64,000 bases of DNA from Bacillota bacterium. Lineage in GTDB: Bacteria; Bacillota; Clostridia; Acetivibrionales; DTU013. The stretch spans positions 6,816 to 70,815 of the forward strand of contig JAEZLF010000152.1 of assembly GCA_023435925.1 (NCBI GenBank). The letters run 5' to 3'. The notes beneath the pieces were generated by a model. It worked only from the letters and a program-made list of their open reading frames with translations. It ran no database searches and was not told the origin of the DNA. Made by a program: the position numbers and the translations under genes. Below are positions 10,001 through 19,535 of this stretch, piece after piece; position 1 is the first letter of the stretch, and every line of letters begins with the position of its first letter.

Positions 10001-13000
10001 CTGAGCACGATCAGAAGAAGTGAAGAAGAATTGACTCTTTTATTAGAGAATAAATCCTATACAGGCTTTGTCGTTGAAGCGTCTGATAGATTTGGGGATT
10101 ATGGCATCATCGGACTTGTCCTTTTGTATGATGACCGGGAAAAGATCTTCATTGATACATTCCTGATGAGCTGCAGAATATTTGGCAGAAATGTGGAAAA
10201 TGTTATGCTCGCAGGAATCGGAAGATTTGCCCGCGAGAGAAAACGAGAGAGGATAGAGGCCGCTTTTGTATCAACGGAAAAAAATAAACCCACTTATGAA
10301 TTTATTATTCTCAATAAGTGGGAACTTCTGATGGAAGCGGATAAGCGGCAGTTGTACTGCATAAAAACAGAAGAGCTGAAAAAGAAAGTAGAGGGTGTTG
10401 AGTTTTATTATAATAAGAAGTTTGCAGATGCTAATGCAGACGGATTATATAAAGGAAATGTGTGTTTGGAACACAAGGCAGGAGAGACCGCAAAGACTCA
10501 TAGCAGCAGCTTCCTGCCGCAATATGATCCGGATTACAATGTGGAATCATATGAGCATATACGTCACAAGGAATATATCCTGCCACTCAAATATTTGACG
10601 GCAGAAAAACTACTGCAAATTTCTTACGGGTATTGTTCTGATGCGACTTTGTCCGGATTTAATACTACTGAAAATGGGAAACAGGAAAAACTCCTGCACA
10701 TTTGGAAAAGGTTATTAAAAACAGACAAGATTGAGATAGAGGATGATTTTTTTAAGCTTGGTGGTGACTCGTTGAGTGCTGTTATTCTCCTATCAAACAT
10801 CAGGAAAGAATTTGGCGTAGAGCTGGCCTTAAAGGATGTTTTCAGATCGGGTACCATTAAAAAGCTTGCACAGATTATTGCGGGGTCAAGCAGTAAAAAG
10901 GAGGAGCATATAGAACCCGTTGAACCCAAAGCGTATTATGATCTTTCTTCTGCACAGAAAAGAATGTATATACTCAATAAGATGGAAGGTCATTCTACAG
11001 TATATAATGAATGTCATAGAATTCTCATTGAAGGGAAACTGGATAGAAACAAGTTGGAATCCGCTTTCCAACAATTTGTAAACAGACATGAAATTATGAG
11101 AACCGGATTTGAGATGATTGAATCGGGACCGGTTCAAATTGTATATGACGATGTAGACTTTAAAATTCCATTTGCAAAAGTAAAGGAAGAAGACGTACTT
11201 AAGGTGACGGATGAATTCATCCAGCCCTTTGATTTACGCAAACCGCCATTAATAAGAGCATCGTTGCTGGAGGTTGCTAAGGAACGTCATATTCTTTTGT
11301 TAGATGTCCATCATATTATTATTGACGGAGCGTCTTTCGGTATATTGATTAAAGAAATTCAGGCTTTATACCGGGGCAGTGCATTGAGACCGTTGCGAAT
11401 CCAATATAAGGACTTTGCAAATTGGCAAAATAAATACTTAGTGTCGAATGCAATAAAGAAGCAGGAAGAATACTGGAAGCAACAATTTAGCGATGGAATA
11501 CCGGTGCTGAATATGCCGACAGATCATCCAAGGCCCGCAGTACAAAGCTTTCATGGAAGATGGTACTATTTTAAACTGGACTCTATTCAAACGGACAGAC
11601 TAAAAAGCATTTGCGGCATAACAAACACAACACTGTTTATGCTGCTTTATGCTGCTTTTAATGTTTTGTTGCACCGATACTCCAGTCAGGAGGATATTGT
11701 TGTTGGAATTCCCGTATCCGGCAGAAATCATGAGGATGTAAAAAACATTGCAGGTATGTTTGTCAATACGCTGCCAATCAGAACGAGTCCTAAAAGTAAC
11801 TGCAAATTCAGCGAGTATTTAGAGGCAGTAAAAGAAACGATATTAAAGGGACTGGAGAATCAGGATTATCAATATGAAAATTTGGTAGACAAACTCAGCG
11901 TACAGAGAGAGCTTAACAGAAATCCGCTGTTTGATATCCTGTTTTCGATGCAGAATACGGATATACCGGATATTCAGCTGGATGGCCTTTCTATGAAGCA
12001 GTGTAAAGTTGATAGTCACAAATCGAAATTTGATTTATCCCTGCTGGCAGCAGAAAAAAACAATGAATTAGAATTTGGATTGGAATATTGCACAGATCTT
12101 TTTGAAGAGTATTCTATATTACGACTAAAGGATCATTTTTTGAATATTTTGAAGGACGTGTCAGACAACCTCCAAAAACCAATATCCGAAATAGAAATAT
12201 TAAGTGAAGAGGAAAAGAATAAAATCTTATATGAATTTAATAGTACACAGGCGGACTATCCCCGAGATAAGACCATACATCAATTGTTTGAAGAACAGGC
12301 AGCAAAAACACCGGATGATATTGCTGTTGTATTTGAGAATAAGGAATTGACATACTCCAGGCTTAATACGAGAGCGAATCAACTTGCAGCATTACTCAGG
12401 GATAAAGGTGTAGAACCCGGTGTAATTGTCGGAATTATGGTGAATCGATCATTGGAATTGGTTGTCGGGATTCTTGCTATCCTAAAAGCAGGTGGAGCCT
12501 ATCTACCTGTCGATCCCGGTTACCCGGAGGAACGGATCAGATATATGCTTGAGGACAGCGGTATGAAGCTGCTACTGACCTCAACTGCTCTTAACAGGCA
12601 AGCTTCTTTTGATGATATGATCTATATAAATGAGTGTTTTTCCGGTTTTGATGATGGCGTTTCTTGTTTTAACCTCACGAATTTGAATAAATCCAGTGAT
12701 TTGCTTTATGTAGTATATACTTCTGGTTCTACAGGACAGCCTAAAGGCGTAATGCTCGAGCACAGGAACATGGCAAACTTAATACATTTTCAGTACACAA
12801 AGACAGGGATCAATTTTAAGGAAAGAACCATGCAATTTGCTTCAATGAGCTTTGATGTATGTTCGCAGGAAATATTTTCTGCGCTGCTTACTGGTGGCAC
12901 ATTGGCAATCCTGAGTGATCGGGACAAGAACCGGGTTAACAGTATGTGCGAATTTATTAGGGTACAAAATATTAGTGTCATGTTTTTGCCTACTGCATTT

Positions 13001-14002
13001 TTTAAGTTTTTGGCAAGTCAGAAGGATTATTTGGAGTTGATTCCTGAAAGTGTGAAGCATATTATTGTAGCTGGAGAAAAACTAACACTAAATGAATATG
13101 CCAAGGATTTTTTCAAAAATAGGAATATCAGCCTGCATAATCATTATGGTCCTGCCGAAACCCATGTGGTGACAACATATTCTATGGACAAAAACACAAT
13201 GCTGAAGGATATCCCTTATATAGGGAAGCCCATTTCAAACACACAAATATATATTCTGGATAGCTTGCATCATGTACAGCCAATCGGTATTTATGGAGAA
13301 ATCTATATTGCCGGTGACAACGTAGGCAGAGGATACGCGAATAAGACAGATCTGACAATGAGAAGGTTTAAAACCATTGAGATGGGCAAAACAAAAATCA
13401 GATGTTATCAAACCGGAGACGTAGGTCGGTGGATACATGACGGTAACATAGAATTTCTCGGCAGGAATGACAATCAGGTAAAGATAAGAGGTTACAGGGT
13501 TGAACTGGAGGAGGTAGAGAAATGCTTATTAAAGCATGCCGGAATACGGGAATGTGTTGTCATAACGAGAAAGTTTCCAAACGGAAATACTGATTTGGTG
13601 GCATATTTCACTTCGGATGAAGTAGTTGATATCGATTCATTGAAAAGCACCCTAAAAAAGCATTTGCCTATTTATATGATTCCGAAGTATTATATGCAAG
13701 TAGAAAAAATACAGTTGACGAAGAATGGAAAGGTAAATAAGGACAATTTACCAAATCTGATAATGAGTCCTGCAAAGAATAATTACACTCCTCCTGCAAG
13801 TGAAAAAGAAAAGGAACTTCTCAAAGTTTGGCGGAGTGTACTGGGAATTGACGATCTGAGTATCGAACATAACTTTTTTGAAAATGGCGGAGACTCGCTT
13901 TTGCTTATTAAGGTTTTATTAGAAGCAGAAAAAAAGGGATATGAAATAACAGTAAAAGATATGTACTTAAAACCGAGTGTCAAAGAATTATGCAGATCAT
14001 AA
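7076..14002 (+). CDS. Non-ribosomal peptide synthetase with FkbH domain: C-(A remnant)-FkbH-PCP-C-A-PCP
   Basis: A 2308-residue assembly-line enzyme. Order seen: condensation domain (HHLIADAW, about residue 136); a fragment of an adenylation domain keeping only the late core motifs (YILDKNLNLMPIG at 482, LYRTGYKARWYPDG at 532, with the TGD Asp replaced by Tyr); an FkbH-like HAD domain (about 580-1090, LDCDNTLWKG with D769/D771, later RTNQFN); a carrier protein (LGGDSL, Ser1232); a second condensation domain (HHIIIDG, 1412); a complete adenylation domain (YTSGSTGQPKG, about 1881); and a carrier (NGGDSL, Ser2274). There is no thioesterase. FkbH enzymes load a glyceryl unit from 1,3-bisphosphoglycerate onto a carrier. 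The read-off A-domain code DVQFIAHVVK matches proline codes. I chose TTG 7076 because AGGTGA lies 5 nt upstream; GTG 7067 overlaps that site. Confidence 0.93.
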   Translation: MHNNIDFYPLTHPQKAVWFTEKLHPGTSIGNVAATLRMKGTIDFSVLEKAINLFIKNNDSMRLRIIEIDGEPKQYFSEYQYHTFETIDFSGMDINELYKWDSLQSKTPLELIDSDLFYFVLIKLSDNDNGFYVKCHHLIADAWSMNLLGSRIMHIYYAMKGESEIPELYTPSYTDFMMSEDQYMASNRYIKDQEYWDKIFESFPERTILKADPPEHTSIKARRKTMIAPKKLTARIYQYCYENKTSVFSLFVAALSMYINRVTDKNDIILGTTTLNRLNTKEKETVGMFNNIVPIRIDMNDNMNFRTLIENVSREGLKLLRHQKYPYDYILKSVREKHQITDNIFNIVLIYQNTKLDMDHIKEEFSSRWHFNGYQVDSLHISINDRENEGNLIIDYDYQTDLFHAKEIDFIHQNIINVLWHALDDPAKTVSRLEMLSEKEKCRILREFNKTKIICPDGLETDSSEEYHKAMLRKIPAQTKSYILDKNLNLMPIGIAGDLFISGKSISNDRRKELVFLDGAGLPNPYSDGDRLYRTGYKARWYPDGDILYLGSVVPGNSLKSERIYNKSEIVVDILSTFTAEPVESYIKWWGRQFGYHLKINFAGYNQIFQELLNPESLLSKNNDGINVILIRFEDFIRYENGSDEEKISILEKTQEELKDAFGSFESKASTVVGIFPLAPYLDMSIVLQQKIEKISMDFKRALEKHKNVFILDFCEMQAIYGIHEVFDSLQDKEAHMPFTEEYYAAMGTELARKVCAIRKQTLKVIVLDCDNTLWKGICGEQGALGVHITEPYRQLQQFMLQKYQEGFLLAVCSKNNEKDVLEVFEKNPGMILEKKHFISWKINWKEKSINIKEIAEDLNLGLDSFIFVDDNPLECSKMAESCPEVLTLQLPYVNEYIPLFLKHVWAFDKVRITNEDILRNEMYEAEAKRKTLQNANSTFKQFMHSLHLKVSMRVITDDEIERAAQLTHRTNQFNLSTIRRSEEELTLLLENKSYTGFVVEASDRFGDYGIIGLVLLYDDREKIFIDTFLMSCRIFGRNVENVMLAGIGRFARERKRERIEAAFVSTEKNKPTYEFIILNKWELLMEADKRQLYCIKTEELKKKVEGVEFYYNKKFADANADGLYKGNVCLEHKAGETAKTHSSSFLPQYDPDYNVESYEHIRHKEYILPLKYLTAEKLLQISYGYCSDATLSGFNTTENGKQEKLLHIWKRLLKTDKIEIEDDFFKLGGDSLSAVILLSNIRKEFGVELALKDVFRSGTIKKLAQIIAGSSSKKEEHIEPVEPKAYYDLSSAQKRMYILNKMEGHSTVYNECHRILIEGKLDRNKLESAFQQFVNRHEIMRTGFEMIESGPVQIVYDDVDFKIPFAKVKEEDVLKVTDEFIQPFDLRKPPLIRASLLEVAKERHILLLDVHHIIIDGASFGILIKEIQALYRGSALRPLRIQYKDFANWQNKYLVSNAIKKQEEYWKQQFSDGIPVLNMPTDHPRPAVQSFHGRWYYFKLDSIQTDRLKSICGITNTTLFMLLYAAFNVLLHRYSSQEDIVVGIPVSGRNHEDVKNIAGMFVNTLPIRTSPKSNCKFSEYLEAVKETILKGLENQDYQYENLVDKLSVQRELNRNPLFDILFSMQNTDIPDIQLDGLSMKQCKVDSHKSKFDLSLLAAEKNNELEFGLEYCTDLFEEYSILRLKDHFLNILKDVSDNLQKPISEIEILSEEEKNKILYEFNSTQADYPRDKTIHQLFEEQAAKTPDDIAVVFENKELTYSRLNTRANQLAALLRDKGVEPGVIVGIMVNRSLELVVGILAILKAGGAYLPVDPGYPEERIRYMLEDSGMKLLLTSTALNRQASFDDMIYINECFSGFDDGVSCFNLTNLNKSSDLLYVVYTSGSTGQPKGVMLEHRNMANLIHFQYTKTGINFKERTMQFASMSFDVCSQEIFSALLTGGTLAILSDRDKNRVNSMCEFIRVQNISVMFLPTAFFKFLASQKDYLELIPESVKHIIVAGEKLTLNEYAKDFFKNRNISLHNHYGPAETHVVTTYSMDKNTMLKDIPYIGKPISNTQIYILDSLHHVQPIGIYGEIYIAGDNVGRGYANKTDLTMRRFKTIEMGKTKIRCYQTGDVGRWIHDGNIEFLGRNDNQVKIRGYRVELEEVEKCLLKHAGIRECVVITRKFPNGNTDLVAYFTSDEVVDIDSLKSTLKKHLPIYMIPKYYMQVEKIQLTKNGKVNKDNLPNLIMSPAKNNYTPPASEKEKELLKVWRSVLGIDDLSIEHNFFENGGDSLLLIKVLLEAEKKGYEITVKDMYLKPSVKELCRS

Positions 14003-14020
14003 TTCTTCAGGAGATTAGGA

Positions 14021-15934
14021 ATGACGAATAAAGTATATCTGATTCTGGTTTGTATTACTACCGTTTTACTTGCTTTACTGGAAGTTTACCTAAATAAAAG
14101 TGTGAAAAGTAAAAAAACGATACATGCTTTTTTTGAATATGCAATTCTAAGCATTGGCATTACAAACATTGGCTATATTTTGATGCTCACGCTGGAGATT
14201 TTTTTTCAGTATTATAATACGATTTCTTTTGTATATATCATATTTTTAGGCGCATCTTTTTTTCCTGTGTTTTTTCTTTTGTTTGGATTGGCTTTTGCAA
14301 AACGGGATTTTTCTTTTGAGAGAAAGTATTTGTTTTTATTTGTTATACCGGTGCTAACAAACATTGTTTTATGGACGAACAGCAGCCATAATCTTTTTTA
14401 TAAAGAGTACCTTACAAGCTCGGAATACATATATGGACCGTATTTCCTGGTACACATTTTATGGCTATATGGGTGCGTATTGATTGGGATTGGTAAGCTC
14501 TTGTCCTTCTCTATAAAGAATGCAGGTTTCTTTTCCAAGCAGGCTTTGCTTATTATCGCAGGTACTGTACTACCTCTCGTTCTTGATGTCGTGTGGATAA
14601 TGGGAAGCTTTCTTGATATTGAATATTTGAAAATGTTTTCCCAATATGATATTACCCCGATAACTTTTACTTTTGCAATTATCTGTTATGCACTTGCAAT
14701 TTTTAAGTTTGATTTTTTAAATGTCGTTCCAATTGCTCTGCAGAGAATAGTGGATATCATATCCGACGGTTTTATTGTGATTGATGAAGATTTCAATATT
14801 ATTGATTATAACGAAACATTTTTAAGTAATTTCAGTAAAATAGCGGATTTTAAGAGGAAAGATAATATCATTGATGTATTGGTGGAAAACAATGTACCAG
14901 GCATAGATTCAGCGTTGCTCGCCGGTTACTTAAGAAAAGCAGTGGGAAATAAAGAATCTGTGCTGTTTGAAAAGCAAATAGTATCCAGTGATTTCAATAA
15001 ATATTTCACAGTTGAAATAACCCCTATTTTTTCTGAAGATAAGAAGAGCTATAATAAGGAAAAGCTTGTAGAGCGCAAAGGAAAATCCAGTTTGATTGGC
15101 ATTATCATCCTGCTTAAAGATATTACAGAGCATAAGATGAATCTGAAGGCATTAAAGGAAAACCAGGAAATCCTCCTCGAACAGGAGCGTCTTGCGTCGC
15201 TGGGGCAATTGATCGGTGGAATTGCACATAATCTGAAGACGCCGATCATGTCGATATCCGGAGGTATAGAGGCACTTAGGGATCTGACATTCGAATACAG
15301 AGATTCAATTGATGATAAAAGTGTTACCGAACAGGATCACAAGGAAATCGCCAGAGAAATGATGTCCTGGTTGGACAGGATGAAGCCCTATTGCGGGTAT
15401 ATGTCGGATGTGATATCGGCAGTTAAGGGACAAGCTGTTCAGATGAATGCATCTGTAACAAGCAAATTTACAGTAGATGAACTCATCAAAAGGGTAGATC
15501 TGTTGATGAAACATGAACTGAAGAAATACCACTGTATTTTAAAGACTGAAATGAATATTGATAAGAGTACCGAAATCAAAGGGGAGATTACCAATCTGGT
15601 ACAGGTTTTCGATAACATCATCATCAATGCCATGCAAGCATACGAAGGCGAAAATGGGTCAATTGACTTGAAAATTACACGTAGTGGTGATAATGTTGAA
15701 TTTATATTTAAAGATCAAGGGAAGGGTATTCCAAAGCAAATTGCGGATAGATTGTTTAAGGAAATGGTTACTACGAAAGGCAAAAAAGGTACAGGACTGG
15801 GTTTATACATGTCATATTCCACCATTAAAGGCCGATTTGGCGGGAACATGTCTTTTGTATCGAAGGAAGGACATGGAACTACCTTTTTTATATCCATACC
15901 GTGTATAGCATACAACAGACAGGAGGCAGAATAG
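14021..15934 (+). CDS. 7TM sensor histidine kinase (HisKA_7TM type) with PAS domain
   Basis: A 637-residue kinase. Residues ~1-225 hold seven hydrophobic segments resembling the N-terminal 7TM sensor module of membrane histidine kinases. A PAS-like domain follows (about 235-350; DGFIVIDEDFNIIDYNETF), then the phosphoacceptor box LASLGQLIGGIAHNLKTPIM with His403, and an HATPase domain with the N box (NIIINAMQAYEG), G1 (FKDQGKGIPK) and G2 (KKGTGLGLYM). It starts 18 nt after the NRPS stop with its own AGGAG-like site and abuts the next gene, indicating one operon. By position it may detect the NRPS product or a condition calling for it; the ligand is unknown. Confidence 0.88.
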   Translation: MTNKVYLILVCITTVLLALLEVYLNKSVKSKKTIHAFFEYAILSIGITNIGYILMLTLEIFFQYYNTISFVYIIFLGASFFPVFFLLFGLAFAKRDFSFERKYLFLFVIPVLTNIVLWTNSSHNLFYKEYLTSSEYIYGPYFLVHILWLYGCVLIGIGKLLSFSIKNAGFFSKQALLIIAGTVLPLVLDVVWIMGSFLDIEYLKMFSQYDITPITFTFAIICYALAIFKFDFLNVVPIALQRIVDIISDGFIVIDEDFNIIDYNETFLSNFSKIADFKRKDNIIDVLVENNVPGIDSALLAGYLRKAVGNKESVLFEKQIVSSDFNKYFTVEITPIFSEDKKSYNKEKLVERKGKSSLIGIIILLKDITEHKMNLKALKENQEILLEQERLASLGQLIGGIAHNLKTPIMSISGGIEALRDLTFEYRDSIDDKSVTEQDHKEIAREMMSWLDRMKPYCGYMSDVISAVKGQAVQMNASVTSKFTVDELIKRVDLLMKHELKKYHCILKTEMNIDKSTEIKGEITNLVQVFDNIIINAMQAYEGENGSIDLKITRSGDNVEFIFKDQGKGIPKQIADRLFKEMVTTKGKKGTGLGLYMSYSTIKGRFGGNMSFVSKEGHGTTFFISIPCIAYNRQEAE

Positions 15935-17443
15935 ATGCGGAGAAAAGCACAAGCAACCAGGTCAAACTACAGAATCCTTGTCGTGGACGACGAGATAGGC
16001 ATTATTGACTCTCTGTCCGTTGTTTTGAAGCGGAGCGGTTATGACTTTACCGGATTGGTGGATCCGCTGGAGGCTATTGAAAGAGTAAAGACGGAACATT
16101 TTGATTTGATGATTCTGGATTTTCTGATGTATCCTATTCATGGCGACAAGGTGGTGCAGACAATCCGGGAGTTTAATAGTGAATTGTACATTTTACTGCT
16201 AACAGGACATAAGGATCTGGCACCGCCTCTTGAAACTATCAAGGCTCTGGATATTCAGGGTTATTGCGAAAAGAGTGACCGATTTGACCAGCTGTTATTA
16301 CTTGTAGAATCGGGAATCAAATCCATCTCGCAGATGCGGACTATCAAGAAATTCAGAGACGGTCTTAACAAAATACTAGAAGCTGTGCCGAAGATTTATT
16401 CGCTCCAGCCTATCGATTCCATATTGCAGGATATACTGTCAGAAATCATGCCTTTGGTGGATAGTGAGAACGCGTTTATTTTAGTTGATGATACTACGGA
16501 TATTATTGCCGGTAACAAAAGTATATTTAAAGGTATTGGTAAGTATAAGGCGGAGATTGACTGTTTTATGGAGATGCTGAGCCCGAATCTCATGGAACAC
16601 ATCGGATATTCAAGGATATCCCGGCAGGTGGTTAAGCTGGAACAGAGTGTGATATTACCGTTGATCAACGAATTTCATCAGACCATTGGCGTTATATTTG
16701 TTGAAAGTACAAATATTGAGGATGGCCTGAAGCTGTTGGAGATCTACTCGAATCAGGCGGCATCTTCAATTAACAATGCCTTTCTTCATTCACTGGTCAA
16801 TATGAAAAATGATGAACTCAATAAAACATATGACCTGCTCAAACTTAGATATATGGATACAATTGAAGCATTAAGGCAGGCCGTTGATGCAAAGGATATT
16901 TATACCAGAGGCCATTCTGACCGCGTTGCCTATTATGCCGTCAGAATCGGTGAAGCTGCAGGAATGACAGCACACGAGCTTGAAACTCTCCGAATCAGCG
17001 GTGTCTTTCATGATATCGGGAAGATTGGAACAGCGGACGACATTTTACTGAAAACCGACAGGCTTGACGACAGGGAGCTATTGGAGATACAAAAGCATCC
17101 AATTAAGGGAGCTCGAATTTTATCGGCGGTCTCCATGTTTAAGGATGTGGTTCCAATAGTGAAATGTCACCATGAAAGAGTGGATGGAACGGGTTACCCG
17201 GATGGTTTAAAAAAAGATGAAATACCATTGTCGGCAAGAATTATATCAGTGTCCGATGCATTTGATGCCATGATGTCCGACCGGCTTTACCGATCGAAGC
17301 TAAATCTTGAAGAAGCGAGGCAGCAGTTGATTAACGGCTCAGGCACACAATTCGATGAGGACATTGTCTCGATATTCATAAAGCTCATCGATGGCACAGG
17401 CTTTGGCGAAATGCTGAAGGAAACTGCTGCCACATATGAGTAA
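15935..17443 (+). CDS. Response regulator with HD-GYP phosphodiesterase domain
   Basis: A 502-residue protein: receiver domain (ILVVDDEIGI, Asp18/19; phosphoacceptor D62 in LMILDFLMYP), a central GAF-like region (about 140-300), and a canonical HD-GYP domain (HSDRVAYYA near 327, HDIGKIG near 359, HHERVDGTGYPDG near 412). HD-GYP enzymes with these residues hydrolyse cyclic di-GMP to pGpG/GMP. The ATG immediately follows the kinase stop (ATAG-ATG), so the two are a cognate pair. The output is probably a change in c-di-GMP level rather than transcription, since there is no DNA-binding domain. No terminator is clear; the next gene has its own promoter. Confidence 0.92.
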   Translation: MRRKAQATRSNYRILVVDDEIGIIDSLSVVLKRSGYDFTGLVDPLEAIERVKTEHFDLMILDFLMYPIHGDKVVQTIREFNSELYILLLTGHKDLAPPLETIKALDIQGYCEKSDRFDQLLLLVESGIKSISQMRTIKKFRDGLNKILEAVPKIYSLQPIDSILQDILSEIMPLVDSENAFILVDDTTDIIAGNKSIFKGIGKYKAEIDCFMEMLSPNLMEHIGYSRISRQVVKLEQSVILPLINEFHQTIGVIFVESTNIEDGLKLLEIYSNQAASSINNAFLHSLVNMKNDELNKTYDLLKLRYMDTIEALRQAVDAKDIYTRGHSDRVAYYAVRIGEAAGMTAHELETLRISGVFHDIGKIGTADDILLKTDRLDDRELLEIQKHPIKGARILSAVSMFKDVVPIVKCHHERVDGTGYPDGLKKDEIPLSARIISVSDAFDAMMSDRLYRSKLNLEEARQQLINGSGTQFDEDIVSIFIKLIDGTGFGEMLKETAATYE

Positions 17444-17468
17444 CCATCATCCTCCAGGGAGACTTTTT

Positions 17469-17518
17469 AGACTTTCCAGCAGTATTTTCGAAGAGACTTT
17501 CCAGCAGCGTTTTCGGAG
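17469..17518. repeat. Two tandem 25-bp repeats
   Basis: AGACTTTCCAGCAGTATTTT plus CGAAG (17469-17493) is followed by a copy with three substitutions (17494-17518), and a further partial GACTTTTTAG precedes them. They lie between the HD-GYP gene and the typA promoter. No function can be assigned. Confidence 0.7.
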
Positions 17519-17521
17519 AGG

Positions 17522-17550
17522 TTGACATTATTTGCTGTATACATTAAAAT
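17522..17550 (+). promoter_or_regulatory. Sigma-A-type promoter of typA
   Basis: TTGACA (17522-17527), 17-bp spacer, TAAAAT (17545-17550), about 120 bp before the typA start. The transcript would have a ~115-nt leader. Confidence 0.75.
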
Positions 17551-17669
17551 AAAGTGTTGTATTTGGGCGCTATTACACGTCTATAATAAAACTAGGGAAA
17601 ATGCAACTTTATTTTACGTTTATAAGTCAAATAGTATGACTTGTTTATGAGGACTGGAAGGGGAACACA

Positions 17670-19490
17670 GTGGCAACGAAAAGAGAAGATATCAGAAACA
17701 TTGCAATTATTGCACATGTAGATCATGGAAAAACAACACTGGTTGACGGAATGCTGCGACAAAGCGGTATTTTCAGGGAGAACGAGCAGGTACAGGAAAG
17801 GGTCATGGATTCCAACGACCTGGAGAGAGAACGAGGCATTACCATACTGGCAAAAAACACAGCAGTGCAGTACAAAGGGACGAAAATTAATATCGTGGAT
17901 ACACCTGGACACGCGGATTTCGGCGGTGAGGTTGAGCGTGTTCTAAAGATGGTGGATGGCGTGCTGCTGCTTGTCGATGCATTTGAGGGTCCGATGCCTC
18001 AGACAAGATTTGTTTTGCGCAAAGCTTTGCAACTTAATTTAAAACCCATCGTCGTCGTAAATAAGATTGATAGACCGGAGGCAAGGCCGGCTGAAGTTGT
18101 TGATGAAGTACTGGAGCTGTTTATTGAATTGGGCGCAGATGATGAGCAGCTGGAATTCCCTGTGATTTATGCCTCGTCAAGGGACGGATATGCAGTGCAG
18201 GATCCGCAGGATGAAAAGAAGAACCTGGAACCGTTGATGGCCTGTATCATGAAGTATGTACCGGCTCCCGCCGGTGAACCGGATAAACCTCTCCAACTAT
18301 TGGTTTCCAACATCGACTACGATGAATATGTAGGCCGAATAGCCATCGGACGAATTGACAGGGGCAGTGTTAAATCCGGTCAGCAAACCGTTGTTTGTAA
18401 AAAAGACGGAAAGATGCAGACAGGGAAAATCAGCAAGCTTTATAAATTCGAAGGGCTCAGAAGAGCTGAGGCACCTGAAGCATCTCTTGGAGATATTGTT
18501 GCAGTTGCAGGTTTTGCCGAGATCAATATCGGCGAGACGATCTGTGATGTTGACACACCTGAAGCATTGCCTTTTATCAATATTGATGAACCAACCATTA
18601 ATATGACCTTCAGCGTAAACAACAGCCCATTGGCAGGCAGAGAAGGCACCTATGTGACCTCAAGACATCTTCGCGACCGACTTTTCAAGGAGCTTGAGAC
18701 GAATGTAAGCATGCGGATTGAGGAGACGGAAAGTCCGGATTCGTTCCTTATATCAGGCAGAGGCGAGCTTCACCTTTCCATTCTTATTGAGACGATGAGG
18801 AGGCAGGGGTATGAGTTCCAGGTATCCAAGCCTAAGGTCATTATGAAGGAAATGGACGGCGTTGAATACGAGCCCATCGAACTGCTTATGATCGATGTAC
18901 CTGAGGAATTCATGGGCGTTGTCATGGAAAAGCTGGGCACCCGGAAAGCTGAAATGGTGAATATGCACTCTGCTACAGAAGGTTACATGAGACTTGAGTT
19001 TAAAATTCCGGCCAGAGGCTTGATCGGTTACCGCTCAGAGTTTTTGACGGATACCAAGGGCAATGGTATAATGAACCATATATTCAATGGACACGAACCC
19101 TATAAAGGTGAGATAACAAGCAGAGCAAGGGGTTCGCTGGTTGCCTGGGAAGACGGAGAGGCAGTAACTTACGGCCTGTACAATGCACAGGAAAGAGGCA
19201 TTTTATTTATATCTCCCGGTGCCAAGGTCTATGAGGGTATGGTGGTCGGAGAAAATGCCAGAAACGATGATATTGTGGTGAATGTCTGCAAGAGAAAGCA
19301 TGTCACAAATATGAGGGCCTCCGGTTCAGATGAAGCACTGCGGTTGACTCCTCCCAGAAATCTGAGTCTGGAACAGGCGTTGGAATTTATTTCAGACGAC
19401 GAGCTGGTAGAAATTACTCCGAAAACGATGAGAATCCGAAAAAGAATACTGAATACGGAACAAAGGGCAAAGATCAGAAGTAAGCAATAA
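17670..19490 (+). CDS. typA: Translational GTPase TypA/BipA
   Basis: A 606-residue ribosome-associated GTPase. G-domain motifs: [10 protein letters not shown] (G1), RGITI (G2), [12 protein letters not shown] (G3), [10 protein letters not shown] (G4). Domain II, the EF-G-like III and V domains and the TypA-specific C-terminal domain follow ([20 protein letters not shown]). TypA/BipA binds 70S ribosomes and supports ribosome assembly and growth under stress. Length is typical. The start is GTG 17670 with GGAAGGGG upstream; the next gene begins 45 nt after the stop. Confidence 0.96.
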   Translation: MATKREDIRNIAIIAHVDHGKTTLVDGMLRQSGIFRENEQVQERVMDSNDLERERGITILAKNTAVQYKGTKINIVDTPGHADFGGEVERVLKMVDGVLLLVDAFEGPMPQTRFVLRKALQLNLKPIVVVNKIDRPEARPAEVVDEVLELFIELGADDEQLEFPVIYASSRDGYAVQDPQDEKKNLEPLMACIMKYVPAPAGEPDKPLQLLVSNIDYDEYVGRIAIGRIDRGSVKSGQQTVVCKKDGKMQTGKISKLYKFEGLRRAEAPEASLGDIVAVAGFAEINIGETICDVDTPEALPFINIDEPTINMTFSVNNSPLAGREGTYVTSRHLRDRLFKELETNVSMRIEETESPDSFLISGRGELHLSILIETMRRQGYEFQVSKPKVIMKEMDGVEYEPIELLMIDVPEEFMGVVMEKLGTRKAEMVNMHSATEGYMRLEFKIPARGLIGYRSEFLTDTKGNGIMNHIFNGHEPYKGEITSRARGSLVAWEDGEAVTYGLYNAQERGILFISPGAKVYEGMVVGENARNDDIVVNVCKRKHVTNMRASGSDEALRLTPPRNLSLEQALEFISDDELVEITPKTMRIRKRILNTEQRAKIRSKQ

Positions 19491-19535
19491 TAGTTATTGC
19501 TGTTTTACGGCAAAAAAAGAGCGGGTGGTGACTCT

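Noticed and set aside
7076..17443. Classic antibiotic gene cluster
   Set aside because: No thioesterase, phosphopantetheinyl transferase, exporter, tailoring enzyme or immunity gene is adjacent; typA and mltG downstream are housekeeping with their own promoter.
17469..17518. Possible CRISPR repeats
   Set aside because: The two 25-bp copies are directly adjacent without spacers and no cas gene is present.
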